Shown here piece by piece: positions 29,166 through 36,852 of a stretch of DNA of 46,283 bases. Numbering within the stretch: the first letter of the stretch is position 1; every line of letters begins with the position of its first letter. The position numbers and the translations under genes were made by a program. The notes under the pieces were generated by a model that did no database searches, was not told where the DNA came from, and was given only the letters and a program-made list of their open reading frames with translations. The stretch spans positions 1 to 46,283 of the forward strand of contig JAJYFU010000013.1 of NCBI GenBank assembly GCA_021790795.1. Direction: 5' to 3'. Source of the DNA: Pseudomonadota bacterium (GTDB lineage Bacteria > Pseudomonadota > Gammaproteobacteria > Steroidobacterales > Steroidobacteraceae).

Positions 29166-30782
29166 CTAGCCGGCCGCGCTAATAGGTGACGTAACCTCGC
29201 GCGGCAGGGGAAATGCGAGCATTACGCGCGTGCCCTCCCCGACTTCACTCTCGATCCTGAGCGTGCCGCCGAGCCGGCGTGCCCGATCCTCCATGATCGA
29301 CAGGCCCAGATGCTCGCCGGGACGCTCATCGATATCGGCCTGCCTGAACCCGACGCCATCATCCTCGATCAGAACCCAACCGGTATTCTCGGTCCCGTCG
29401 TCGCGCAGGATCACCCGCACGTGCTGAGCCTCGCCGTGCTTGCGCACGTTGGCCAGAGCCTCCTGCACGATCCGCAGCACCTGCATCTCCAGGTGCGCAG
29501 GCAGACTTACATCGTGCCATTCCCGCTGAAAGAAGATATCGACGCCGCTTTCGCGGGCGAAGCTGTCGACCACCTGCTCGACCGCCGTGACAAGGCCATC
29601 ATGGCTCATCGGCGCACGAAATTGGACCAGCAGCTCGCGAAGCTCCCGATTCGCCTCATCCAGGCTGTTGGTGATGCGGCTGAGAAAGTTGCGGGCCGCC
29701 GGTTGGTCGCCCGCCAGAAGAGTTTCGTCGAGCGTGTGCACCTGGAAGCGCAGACTGCTCAGAGTCTGCGCAAGCGAATCGTGCAGCTCGTGGGCGAGAA
29801 CGGTGCGCGCCTCCATGACGCTGAGACGCTTGGCCTCCTCGTCCAGCCGCGCCTTCTCGATCGCCATACCGAGGTGGCGGCCGATGTTCTTGAGCAGATC
29901 GCTCAGGTCTTCGCGCGGGAATGGAAGCGGCCGCTCCAAGAACAGGTTATAAATGCCGAGTACCCGCCCGCGGTAGATCAGCGGCACCGCCACCATCTCC
30001 ATGCAGTCGTCGCAGGCAAGCATCGGCCGGCCCACCACTTCGCGGCAAAGCTCAAGAGCGCGGAATTGTGGTTTCCGCTCCGTGACGGCCCTGCCGCAAG
30101 CACACTGGTTCACCGGTACCAGGCGCTCGCGGCCGAAGATTTCCTCGTCGAGTCCTTTGCCGGCCACGAGCCGCAGCTGCCCGTCGCTGGTCAGCAGACG
30201 GACCAGTCCCCCCCGGGCCTCGACGACCTCGCTGATGATCTCGAGAAATTTCTTGAGCAGCTGATCGAGGTCACGCGAGGTGTTGATCGTTGCCGCGACG
30301 TCGCAGAGAACTTCCAGCGAGCGCGTCTTCTGGGCGATGCGGTGGGTCGTCTTTTGTACCCGCGCCTCCATCTGCGCAGACAGGCCGGACACCATCTCGC
30401 CCACGCCGTTGACTTCCTGCGCCAGTTGGCGAAACTCACCGGTTTGCGGCTCGGGCATTCGTGCCGTAAGGTCGCCCCCGCGCATCCGGGCTGCCCAATC
30501 GCGCAGATCGGCCAGCGGCTGCAGAAGATTGCGGCGGACGCGTCGCTCAAAGAGCAGTGTCAGCGCCGCTGCCGCAGCGGTCACACCGAGCGCAAGCACG
30601 GAAAGTCGCATACGCCAAACCGGTTCGGCGGCAAACAGCGACGCCAGCGCGGCCAGCGCGCCAAGCAGCAGCGCCAGCCGCAAGCCCGGCCCCTCGGCGC
30701 GGCGCATGATCCCGGCGCAATGTCCGACCGTCCGCGGTGCCTCCTGCCCGGCGGAACTCTGCGTGCGCCCGATGACACTCAT
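29166..30782 (-). CDS. NarX-like sensor histidine kinase with HAMP and cysteine-bearing GAF domain
   Basis: A 538-residue membrane kinase. Two hydrophobic spans (about 33-52 and 58-78), a HAMP linker (about 80-135), a coiled coil, a GAF domain (about 160-310), then HisKA_3 with phospho-acceptor His334 in HELHDSLAQTLSSLRF and an ATPase domain (NVRKHGEA, EDDGVGF, GLSIMEDRA). There is almost no periplasmic loop, so the input is probably cytoplasmic. The GAF domain has five cysteines: Cys227 and Cys229 (NQCACGRAV), Cys246, Cys257 and Cys260 (ACDDC), a set that could bind an Fe-S cluster or sense redox. It lies 96 bases after dsrN. Confidence 0.9.
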   Translation of the reverse strand: MSVIGRTQSSAGQEAPRTVGHCAGIMRRAEGPGLRLALLLGALAALASLFAAEPVWRMRLSVLALGVTAAAAALTLLFERRVRRNLLQPLADLRDWAARMRGGDLTARMPEPQTGEFRQLAQEVNGVGEMVSGLSAQMEARVQKTTHRIAQKTRSLEVLCDVAATINTSRDLDQLLKKFLEIISEVVEARGGLVRLLTSDGQLRLVAGKGLDEEIFGRERLVPVNQCACGRAVTERKPQFRALELCREVVGRPMLACDDCMEMVAVPLIYRGRVLGIYNLFLERPLPFPREDLSDLLKNIGRHLGMAIEKARLDEEAKRLSVMEARTVLAHELHDSLAQTLSSLRFQVHTLDETLLAGDQPAARNFLSRITNSLDEANRELRELLVQFRAPMSHDGLVTAVEQVVDSFARESGVDIFFQREWHDVSLPAHLEMQVLRIVQEALANVRKHGEAQHVRVILRDDGTENTGWVLIEDDGVGFRQADIDERPGEHLGLSIMEDRARRLGGTLRIESEVGEGTRVMLAFPLPREVTSPISAAG

Positions 30783-30816
30783 TCTCTAACGGCCCCTCGG
30801 CACGGCATCGCGCCCG

Positions 30817-30831
30817 CCAATAGCCTATTAG
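30817..30831. promoter_or_regulatory. Dyad in AT-rich spacer between dsrN and the sensor kinase
   Basis: CCAATAG-C-CTATTAG, with an 11-base perfect core AATAGCCTATT, inside the AT-rich part (30815-30850) of the 96-base spacer. It lies upstream of the kinase start and could be an operator or part of a promoter of the two-component pair. No regulator can be assigned. Confidence 0.35.
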
Positions 30832-30878
30832 AAAATGCTAAACTAAGTCGGGACCTGCGGCAAGTCGCGAATCCGACA

Positions 30879-32273
30879 TCAGGCGCCGGCGGCGATACGC
30901 GTCGGCGCTCGCTGCGCACAGCGGCGCACGAAGCTCACGAAACGCCGCGCCCAGGGATTGGCTTCCGAATCATGCAGATGCGCGTAGCTGGCCAGCAGGT
31001 TACGGTAGACGATGCCGTCGCGGCGGCCATCGATCCCAGTCCCACGCAGAACCTCGTAGGCATAATCGAGACCGGCGCTGATATTTGTCAACGTCGAATA
31101 ATGGAACTCGTGCGCATCGAATTGCGCGCCTGCACCTGGCCAGGGTCCCTTGCCGGTCTCGCGCAGCCGGACATAACCGTGGCCTGCCGGGCGCCGGCTC
31201 ATGACCACGTCGGCCGGGATCGCGCCGACCATCTCGACTCTGCGCTCCTGCCAGCTGATGCGACGGCACAGATACATCAGACCGCCGCATTCGGCATAGA
31301 CCGGCAGCCCGGCCTCGATGGCGGCGCGCAGCTCCCGGCGCAGGCGTGCGTTGGACTGCAGCGCATCGAGATGGGTTTCCGGGAAACCACCGCCGATGAA
31401 CAGGCCGTCGACTTCAGGCAAATGCGGATCGCGCAGCGTGTTGAATTCCACCAGTTCCGCTCCGGCCTCCCTGAGCGCCTCCAGATCCGAAGCGTAGTAG
31501 AAGCCAAACGCCGCATCGCGCGCGATTCCGATGCGCACATCGCAGCGGCCGGCCGGTGCGCGCGCGGGCGCGGCGGGCACCGACGGTGGTCCTCCCAGCG
31601 CGGCGATCTCCGTCAATCTGGGCAGGTCCACCGCCGCGCCCACGGTCTGCGCAATGCGAGCGATCACCTGTTCCGCGTTCCGTGTCTCGCACGTCGGCAT
31701 CAGGCCCAGATGGCGCTCGGTAATCGCCATGGACGGCTGCAGCGCGATGGCGCCGATCACCGGAACGTCAGTGTAATGCTCGACCGGCGCGCGCAGTTTT
31801 TCTTCGTGGCGCGCGCTCGCCACCTTGTTGAGGATCACCCCCGCGATGCGCACCTGCGGTGCGAAAGCTTGAAACCCGAGGATGAGCGGCGCAATCCCGC
31901 GCGTCATCCCCTGCGTGTCCACCACCAGCACCACCGGTAGTCCGAGCAGTTGCGCCAGCGCGGCATTGCTGTCACTGCCCTGCAAATCCATTCCGTCGTG
32001 CAGCCCCTTGTTGCCTTCGACGAGTGCGATATCCGCGTCCCGCGCATGGCGAACGAAGCGCGCCTTGATCTCGATCGGGGTCATGGCGCGGAAGTCGAGA
32101 TTGTGGCAGGGCCGGCCCGCCGCCTCGGTGAGCCACATCGGATCGATGTAATCTGGACCCTTCTTGAAGGGCTGCACCCGGGTCCCGCGCACGGCCAACG
32201 CGCGGCACAGACCCAAGCTCACGGTCGTCTTGCCCGACGATTTGTGGACGGCGCTGATCATTACCTGCGGCAT
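30879..32273 (-). CDS. dsrN: DsrN, siroheme amidase (CbiA/CobB-type glutamine amidotransferase)
   Basis: A 464-residue CobB/CbiA-like enzyme that, in dsr operons, is believed to amidate siroheme to the siro(heme)amide of DsrAB, using ATP and glutamine. N-terminal P-loop-like domain MISAVHKSSGKTTVSLGL, FKKGPDYIDPMW and VEGNKGLHDG; C-terminal type 1 glutaminase domain with GLFIGGGFPETH, the nucleophile in VYAECGGLMYL, and HEFHYS. ATG 32273 follows the dsrP stop by 16 bases. A plain cobyrinate amidase is the alternative, but no cobalamin gene is near and its place in the dsr operon is the standard one. Confidence 0.9.
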   Translation of the reverse strand: MPQVMISAVHKSSGKTTVSLGLCRALAVRGTRVQPFKKGPDYIDPMWLTEAAGRPCHNLDFRAMTPIEIKARFVRHARDADIALVEGNKGLHDGMDLQGSDSNAALAQLLGLPVVLVVDTQGMTRGIAPLILGFQAFAPQVRIAGVILNKVASARHEEKLRAPVEHYTDVPVIGAIALQPSMAITERHLGLMPTCETRNAEQVIARIAQTVGAAVDLPRLTEIAALGGPPSVPAAPARAPAGRCDVRIGIARDAAFGFYYASDLEALREAGAELVEFNTLRDPHLPEVDGLFIGGGFPETHLDALQSNARLRRELRAAIEAGLPVYAECGGLMYLCRRISWQERRVEMVGAIPADVVMSRRPAGHGYVRLRETGKGPWPGAGAQFDAHEFHYSTLTNISAGLDYAYEVLRGTGIDGRRDGIVYRNLLASYAHLHDSEANPWARRFVSFVRRCAQRAPTRIAAGA

Positions 32274-32289
32274 GATTCGGGCGCCTTCC

Positions 32290-33531
32290 TCAGGCCGCGC
32301 CGGCGGCCGCCTTGGGTTTGGCGGACCCCATGTCGGATTCGACGACGCCTTCGTCTGCAAGACTCTCGGGGAGGAACGGCAGGAGTTTCAGCGCGAAGAG
32401 GATGATGAACAGAGCCAGTGCGCACCCGCCGAGAGCGAGTGCGCACTCCGGGAGGCTCGGGGAATAGGAGTTCACTACCCCATCGTAGAAGGAGCTGGAA
32501 ACCTTCATGCCGGGGAAGATCGAGAGCGGCCAGGCCTGGCCGCCGATGATGATGTCATACATGAGCGCAAGCCCTCCCACGACGACCGACGCCGATCCCC
32601 AGCCGGCCGCGGCGCGCGAGCGGCGTGTCTGCGGCAACCAGAACAGCAGCATTGGCAACATCCCGCCCAGAAAGACCGCCCCGAACCAGAAAAGAAAAGT
32701 GTAGATCCCGCCGTCCCACAAGAGAAACGCCTCGGCCCCACGGAACGCGGCCTCGTAGAGTTTGGTGATGTGGAAGGCGAGCAGGAAGTACAGCACGCCC
32801 GCAGCGAACACGCCGAGAAGATTCTTCAGCCGCATCAGGGTATCGTCACCCAGCGGCCGCCGCGCGCCCTTGAACGCCGCCATCAGCACCAGGATGAAGA
32901 TCGCCAACCCGAAGGAGAAAGACATCATGACGAACAACGGCGCCATGATTGCTTCGTCGTACGGCTGACGGGCGATCAGAAAGCCGAAAATCGAGCCGGT
33001 GCCCGTGGTGAGGATCAGCCGCCACAGGAAAGCGACGGTGCCGACCATGCGGGTGTAGCGGTTCAGCCGCCGCTCCATCATCACCCACAGATACCACCCC
33101 GTCACCGCCACGAAGCCGGTATAGAGGAAGATGTTCCAGGCGAAGATCGAGCGGAAATTGAAATGCGTCAGGGCCACGCCGAGGTGATCCGCCCGTCCGA
33201 GATCAAGCACCACGATTGCGAGCCCGCCGATCAGAAGCGCGATGGCCAAGAGCCCGGACAAGCGCGCCAGCGGCCGGTACGCAACCCTGCCGAACACCGA
33301 GGCGATGGAAGCGGTATTGAGCGCACCCGAGGCCGCCACGATCAGAAACACCGCGAACACATGCGGCATACCCCAGACCACCTGGTTGGTCATACCGGTA
33401 ATGATGTGGCCGATGTGCGCCATGAAATACGCCGCCGTCACTCCCGCGGCCATGAACGCGGCCAGCAGTGCCGCCAAGCCCCAAAACCCGACGCTGCGCC
33501 CGTCGATCTCGCGGTAATGGATCGCCCTCAT
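32290..33531 (-). CDS. dsrP: DsrP, NrfD-like integral membrane subunit
   Basis: A 413-residue NrfD/PsrC-family protein with about ten spans that exchanges electrons with the quinone pool in the DsrMKJOP complex. Typical segments: AAYFMAHIGHIITGMTNQV, TGFVAVTGWYLWVMMERR and LFVMMSFSFGLAIFIL. It starts 3 bases after the dsrO stop and is followed by dsrN after 16 bases. Its partner is the periplasmic iron-sulfur protein DsrO. Confidence 0.93.
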   Translation of the reverse strand: MRAIHYREIDGRSVGFWGLAALLAAFMAAGVTAAYFMAHIGHIITGMTNQVVWGMPHVFAVFLIVAASGALNTASIASVFGRVAYRPLARLSGLLAIALLIGGLAIVVLDLGRADHLGVALTHFNFRSIFAWNIFLYTGFVAVTGWYLWVMMERRLNRYTRMVGTVAFLWRLILTTGTGSIFGFLIARQPYDEAIMAPLFVMMSFSFGLAIFILVLMAAFKGARRPLGDDTLMRLKNLLGVFAAGVLYFLLAFHITKLYEAAFRGAEAFLLWDGGIYTFLFWFGAVFLGGMLPMLLFWLPQTRRSRAAAGWGSASVVVGGLALMYDIIIGGQAWPLSIFPGMKVSSSFYDGVVNSYSPSLPECALALGGCALALFIILFALKLLPFLPESLADEGVVESDMGSAKPKAAAGAA

Positions 33532-33534
33532 CGC

Positions 33535-34299
33535 CTATAGTCCCTGATAATGCACACCGGTATCGAGCATCAGGTCGGCGCGCAATTGCGCCGAAGGATA
33601 CTCGGCAAGCGCGCGGCTGATTGCGCTCGCGGGGTCCTTCAGATTCCCGAAGGTCATCGCCCGGCCGCCTTCGCGCCGACAGGCCTCCACGCAGGCCGGT
33701 ATCTTGCCCGCATCGATGCGCGGGACGCACAACGTGCACCCCTCAACCGTGCCCTTGCCGCGCGGAGCCCAGGGTTTCTGGTTGGTGAGGTTCTCGCTGA
33801 CGAAGGAGCGCGCCTTGTACGGACAGGCCATCATGCAATAGCGGCAGCCGATGCAGATGTGCCGGTCGACCAGCACGATGCCGTCGGCGCGCCTGAAGGA
33901 GGCCCCGGTGGGGCAGACCTCAACGCAGGGCGCGTTCGCGCAGTGCTGGCACATCACCGGTACCGAGCGCGAAAAGCCCGTGCTCGGGTCCGTCACCTGC
34001 ACCTTACGAATCCATTGCGGGTCGGTAGGGCGGCCTTCGTTCTTCCAGCCGTTATACGATGAACACGCCGTGACGCAGGCGGTGCAGGACGGCTTGCACT
34101 TCGTGGTGTCGATCAGCAGGCCCCAGCGGGTCTTGGAGCTGGCGCCCGCCGTACTCCGCTCATCACCTTCGGCGTAGCGGATCAGGCTCACTCCCGGGGC
34201 CAGCACCAGCGCGCTCACCGCCGCAGCGCCCAGAAAGCGCCGCCGCCCCTCGTCGACGTCGTTCTCGGCGCCCCCAGGCCCTGCATGCTCATCGCTCAT
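33535..34299 (-). CDS. dsrO: DsrO, periplasmic iron-sulfur protein
   Basis: A 254-residue ferredoxin-like subunit exported by the Tat system: EGRRRFLGAAAVSALVLAPG at about 18-37 is a twin-arginine signal. Four [4Fe-4S] sets are visible: CKPSCTACVTAC, CQHCANAPCVEVCPTG, CIGCRYCMMACPYKA and CTLC with PACVEAC. It mediates electron flow between DsrJ and DsrP. ATG 34299 has GGAG 7 bases upstream. It overlaps the present dsrJ end by 11 bases, and would overlap by the usual ATGA if the dsrJ frame were shifted (see findings). Confidence 0.94.
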   Translation of the reverse strand: MSDEHAGPGGAENDVDEGRRRFLGAAAVSALVLAPGVSLIRYAEGDERSTAGASSKTRWGLLIDTTKCKPSCTACVTACSSYNGWKNEGRPTDPQWIRKVQVTDPSTGFSRSVPVMCQHCANAPCVEVCPTGASFRRADGIVLVDRHICIGCRYCMMACPYKARSFVSENLTNQKPWAPRGKGTVEGCTLCVPRIDAGKIPACVEACRREGGRAMTFGNLKDPASAISRALAEYPSAQLRADLMLDTGVHYQGL

Positions 34300-34885
34300 G
34301 CGATCTCCGGTACGGTGATCTCCAGCGCCTGCCTTGCGCGGCGGACACCGTCGACGCGGCATCCGCCTTCCGCCCCGACACGGCTGCACGGTGCCTCCAC
34401 GCACCGGCGGCAAGGACCCATTCCCGGCCCGTCTCCGCCACCACCGCGCCATCGGTCTGCGGCCGATTGGTGTGGCATTCGAAGCAGTCGATGCGCACCC
34501 CTACGTACTCGTGACAAGCGTTGCAGAAGAACTTCCTGCTCGTCACCGACGGATATTTCCCGTCCGGCAGCCGCGACACATGGCAGTTTATGCAGCCGGG
34601 GAGCGACTCCGCTTTATGACGGATCCCCTCATGCACCGCTTCGTAGCGCAGCTGCATCAACAGCTTCATGTGGTTCTTGATCATCCACTGCGTCGGACGA
34701 ACGCAATGTGCGCCCTTCGCCGCGGGGATTTTTGGCATCGGCACGCGGCCCGTGCACGCCGCGACAAGCGTAAACAGCAATGCCGGAACGATCCGCCGGA
34801 TCGCTCGCCCCATCGCGGGACTCGCCCCTTCGGGGCCAGCGCCTTGCACTGTCCAGATTCTCTTCCGGCGATGCATTGCCGCCAT
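34289..34885 (-). CDS. dsrJ: DsrJ, triheme cytochrome c
   Basis: A 198-residue periplasmic cytochrome of DsrMKJOP. Three heme sites: CINCH (98-102), CNACH (121-125) and CFECH (134-138). Cys61 (GAHCVRPTQW) corresponds to the unusual Cys heme ligand known from A. vinosum DsrJ. The N-terminal signal/anchor (about 26-44) ends in LVAAC, which resembles a lipobox. The 55 residues after the last heme (for example GRRWRSPYRRSHER at the end) are not DsrJ-like; a frame change near 34320-34480 would give an end in ALEITVPEIA and an ATGA junction with dsrO. ATG 34885 follows the dsrL stop by 5 bases. Confidence 0.9.
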   Translation of the reverse strand: MAAMHRRKRIWTVQGAGPEGASPAMGRAIRRIVPALLFTLVAACTGRVPMPKIPAAKGAHCVRPTQWMIKNHMKLLMQLRYEAVHEGIRHKAESLPGCINCHVSRLPDGKYPSVTSRKFFCNACHEYVGVRIDCFECHTNRPQTDGAVVAETGREWVLAAGAWRHRAAVSGRKADAASTVSAAQGRRWRSPYRRSHER

Positions 34886-34890
34886 CGCGG

Positions 34891-36819
34891 CTACTCACCC
34901 AAGCCCATTTGGATATAGCCGGTCGGACACACGTCGTGGCAGACGTGGCACCCGATGCACCGGCCGTAATCCGTGAAGACATAGCGGCCGATGGCATGCT
35001 CTGCCTTCGGCACCCTCTTCACCGCCGTCTGCGGGCAGTAGACCACGCAATTGTCGCACTCGACGCACAACCCGCAGCTCATGCAGCGCCTGGCTTCCGT
35101 GATCGCCTGCTCCTCGAGCGGCGTCTTGATACGCTCGCCGCCATTGGCGAAAACTTCGGCAAGACGCCGCTCCTCGCGCTCCAGGCGCGGCTCGGGCGCG
35201 AAATGCCCCAGGAATTGTTCCGACGACTTTATGATCTCGCGCTCAGCGCGATTGTCGAAGTTGTGAACGGCGAAGCCTGCCTGGTACGTGCCGCGTACCG
35301 CTTCGTGACTATAGTCGGTGAGTTCGAGCCCGGCATGGCGCAGCGCCTGGATCAACTCGAACTGGTGCTTGTCCACCTTCGGGCGTTTTGCGGGCACCGC
35401 GCCGGCGAGGTAGACGTCGATCGCCTCCGCCGCGATCCAGCCATGACCGATGGCGGTCGTAAGCAGGTGCGGCGTGACGATGTCGCCGCCGACAAAATGA
35501 CCGGGATGGCCCGGGACTTCGAACAGGCCTCCTGCGCTGATGGCATCGCGCCCGTTGTTGAGGGCCTCGAGTCCCGTCAGATTCCCCTTCTGGCCGACCG
35601 CGAAGATCACCAGATCGCATTCGAGCTCGAATTCCCTGCCGCCTTCGATGCGCACCGGCAGGTTCTTCTCGATGCGGCAAGCCCCGTAGCGCACGCCCCT
35701 TGCATGACCCTTTTCATCCCGCAGGATTTCCAGCGGCATCACGCCGCCGTGGATATCGACATTCAACGAACGCGCATCGGCCACTTCGCGCGGCGAAGCC
35801 TGTATATTGGCCAGTGGGAAAATCGTCGTCAGGGTAACTTGCGCGCCGCCAAAGACCGCCTGCGCCGTCACCATATCGGCAGTGTAAGTGGCAGGCTTGC
35901 CGGCAGCCCCGCCAGCCTGGCCGGAGAGTTTGCGCGCAACCGTGGTGACGTCGATGGACGTATCACCGCCGCCGATGACGATGACGCGCTTCGGCACCGA
36001 GCTCAGTCGCCCGGCGCTGAAGGCGTGAAGGAACTCGATGCCGTCGATGCAATTGGGCGCATCCGCGCCGGGAATGGGTAGCTTGCGGCCAAGCTGCGTG
36101 CCAATACCCCAAAACACCGCATCGTAGTCATGTGCCAGATCCTCGAGACTCACGTCCTTGCCGACGCGGCAATTGACGCGCACGGCCACTCCCATCCCGA
36201 GGATCCGCTGGACTTCGCCGTCCAGGATCGCCTCCGGCACCCGATAGCGCGGCACGCCGTAACGCAACATCCCGCCGAGCTTCGCCTTTTCCTCGAGAAT
36301 GGTGGGCTCGTGGCCGCGGCGGCGAAGCTGATAGGCGCACGAAAGCCCCGCCGGACCACCGCCAATCACAGCGACCCTTTTCCCCGTTTCCCTGGCAGGT
36401 GGATCGAAGCGATATCCTTCTTTGAGCGCGGTATCACCGATGAACTGTTCCACCGCATTGATACCGACATGATCGTCCACTTCGTTGCGGTTGCAACCGC
36501 TCTCGCATGGTGCCGGGCAGACGCGCCCCATGACCGAGGGAAACGGATTGGCTTCGGTCAGACGGCGGAAGGCGTATTCCTGCCAGGCCCGCCCGCCGGT
36601 TGGCTTATCGAGGCCGCGTACGATGTCGAGCCAGCCACGGATGTCCTCTCCCGAGGGACAGCCTCCCTGGCAAGGCGGCGTGCGCTGCACATAGGTCGGG
36701 CATTTATGAGAATGGCCGGCCTGGAAGATGACCTCACGCCACGACCCCCGCGTCGCATCGCCATCGCGGTACCGGCGGAACGTCGGCTTCACGCTTTTCT
36801 CCTTCGCCGATATGGACAT
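34891..36819 (-). CDS. dsrL: DsrL, NAD(P)H:acceptor iron-sulfur flavoprotein
   Basis: A 642-residue homologue of the small subunit of glutamate synthase, needed for oxidative DsrAB function and passing electrons between DsrAB and NAD(P). N-terminal cysteines CPTYVQRTPPCQGGC and CPAPCESGC, the FAD site VIGGGPAGLSCAYQLRRRG (about 150), the NAD(P) site VIVIGGGDTSIDV (about 277), FAVGQKGNL, and a C-terminal two-cluster ferredoxin (CMSCGLCVECDNCVVYCP, CIGCHVCHDVCPTG). This architecture is the DsrL-1 type of sulfur oxidisers. It follows dsrK after 33 bases. Confidence 0.95.
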   Translation of the reverse strand: MSISAKEKSVKPTFRRYRDGDATRGSWREVIFQAGHSHKCPTYVQRTPPCQGGCPSGEDIRGWLDIVRGLDKPTGGRAWQEYAFRRLTEANPFPSVMGRVCPAPCESGCNRNEVDDHVGINAVEQFIGDTALKEGYRFDPPARETGKRVAVIGGGPAGLSCAYQLRRRGHEPTILEEKAKLGGMLRYGVPRYRVPEAILDGEVQRILGMGVAVRVNCRVGKDVSLEDLAHDYDAVFWGIGTQLGRKLPIPGADAPNCIDGIEFLHAFSAGRLSSVPKRVIVIGGGDTSIDVTTVARKLSGQAGGAAGKPATYTADMVTAQAVFGGAQVTLTTIFPLANIQASPREVADARSLNVDIHGGVMPLEILRDEKGHARGVRYGACRIEKNLPVRIEGGREFELECDLVIFAVGQKGNLTGLEALNNGRDAISAGGLFEVPGHPGHFVGGDIVTPHLLTTAIGHGWIAAEAIDVYLAGAVPAKRPKVDKHQFELIQALRHAGLELTDYSHEAVRGTYQAGFAVHNFDNRAEREIIKSSEQFLGHFAPEPRLEREERRLAEVFANGGERIKTPLEEQAITEARRCMSCGLCVECDNCVVYCPQTAVKRVPKAEHAIGRYVFTDYGRCIGCHVCHDVCPTGYIQMGLGE

Positions 36820-36852
36820 GTCACATTCCCCCGCCGCGTTTGCATTGGGCGC

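Noticed and set aside
28515-30782. True nitrate-responsive NarXL
   Set aside because: The kinase has no periplasmic nitrate-binding domain and no nitrate reductase genes are nearby; only the architecture is NarXL-like.
29310-31940. Very long open frame (876 codons) on the plus strand across the kinase and dsrN
   Set aside because: It lies antisense to two clear genes, its composition is biased (rich in His, Arg, Gln, Asp), and it has no recognisable domain; it is a GC-driven shadow.
32164-33540. 458-codon plus-strand frame over dsrP
   Set aside because: Antisense to a membrane protein with clear NrfD signatures; the product would be a low-complexity charged sequence.
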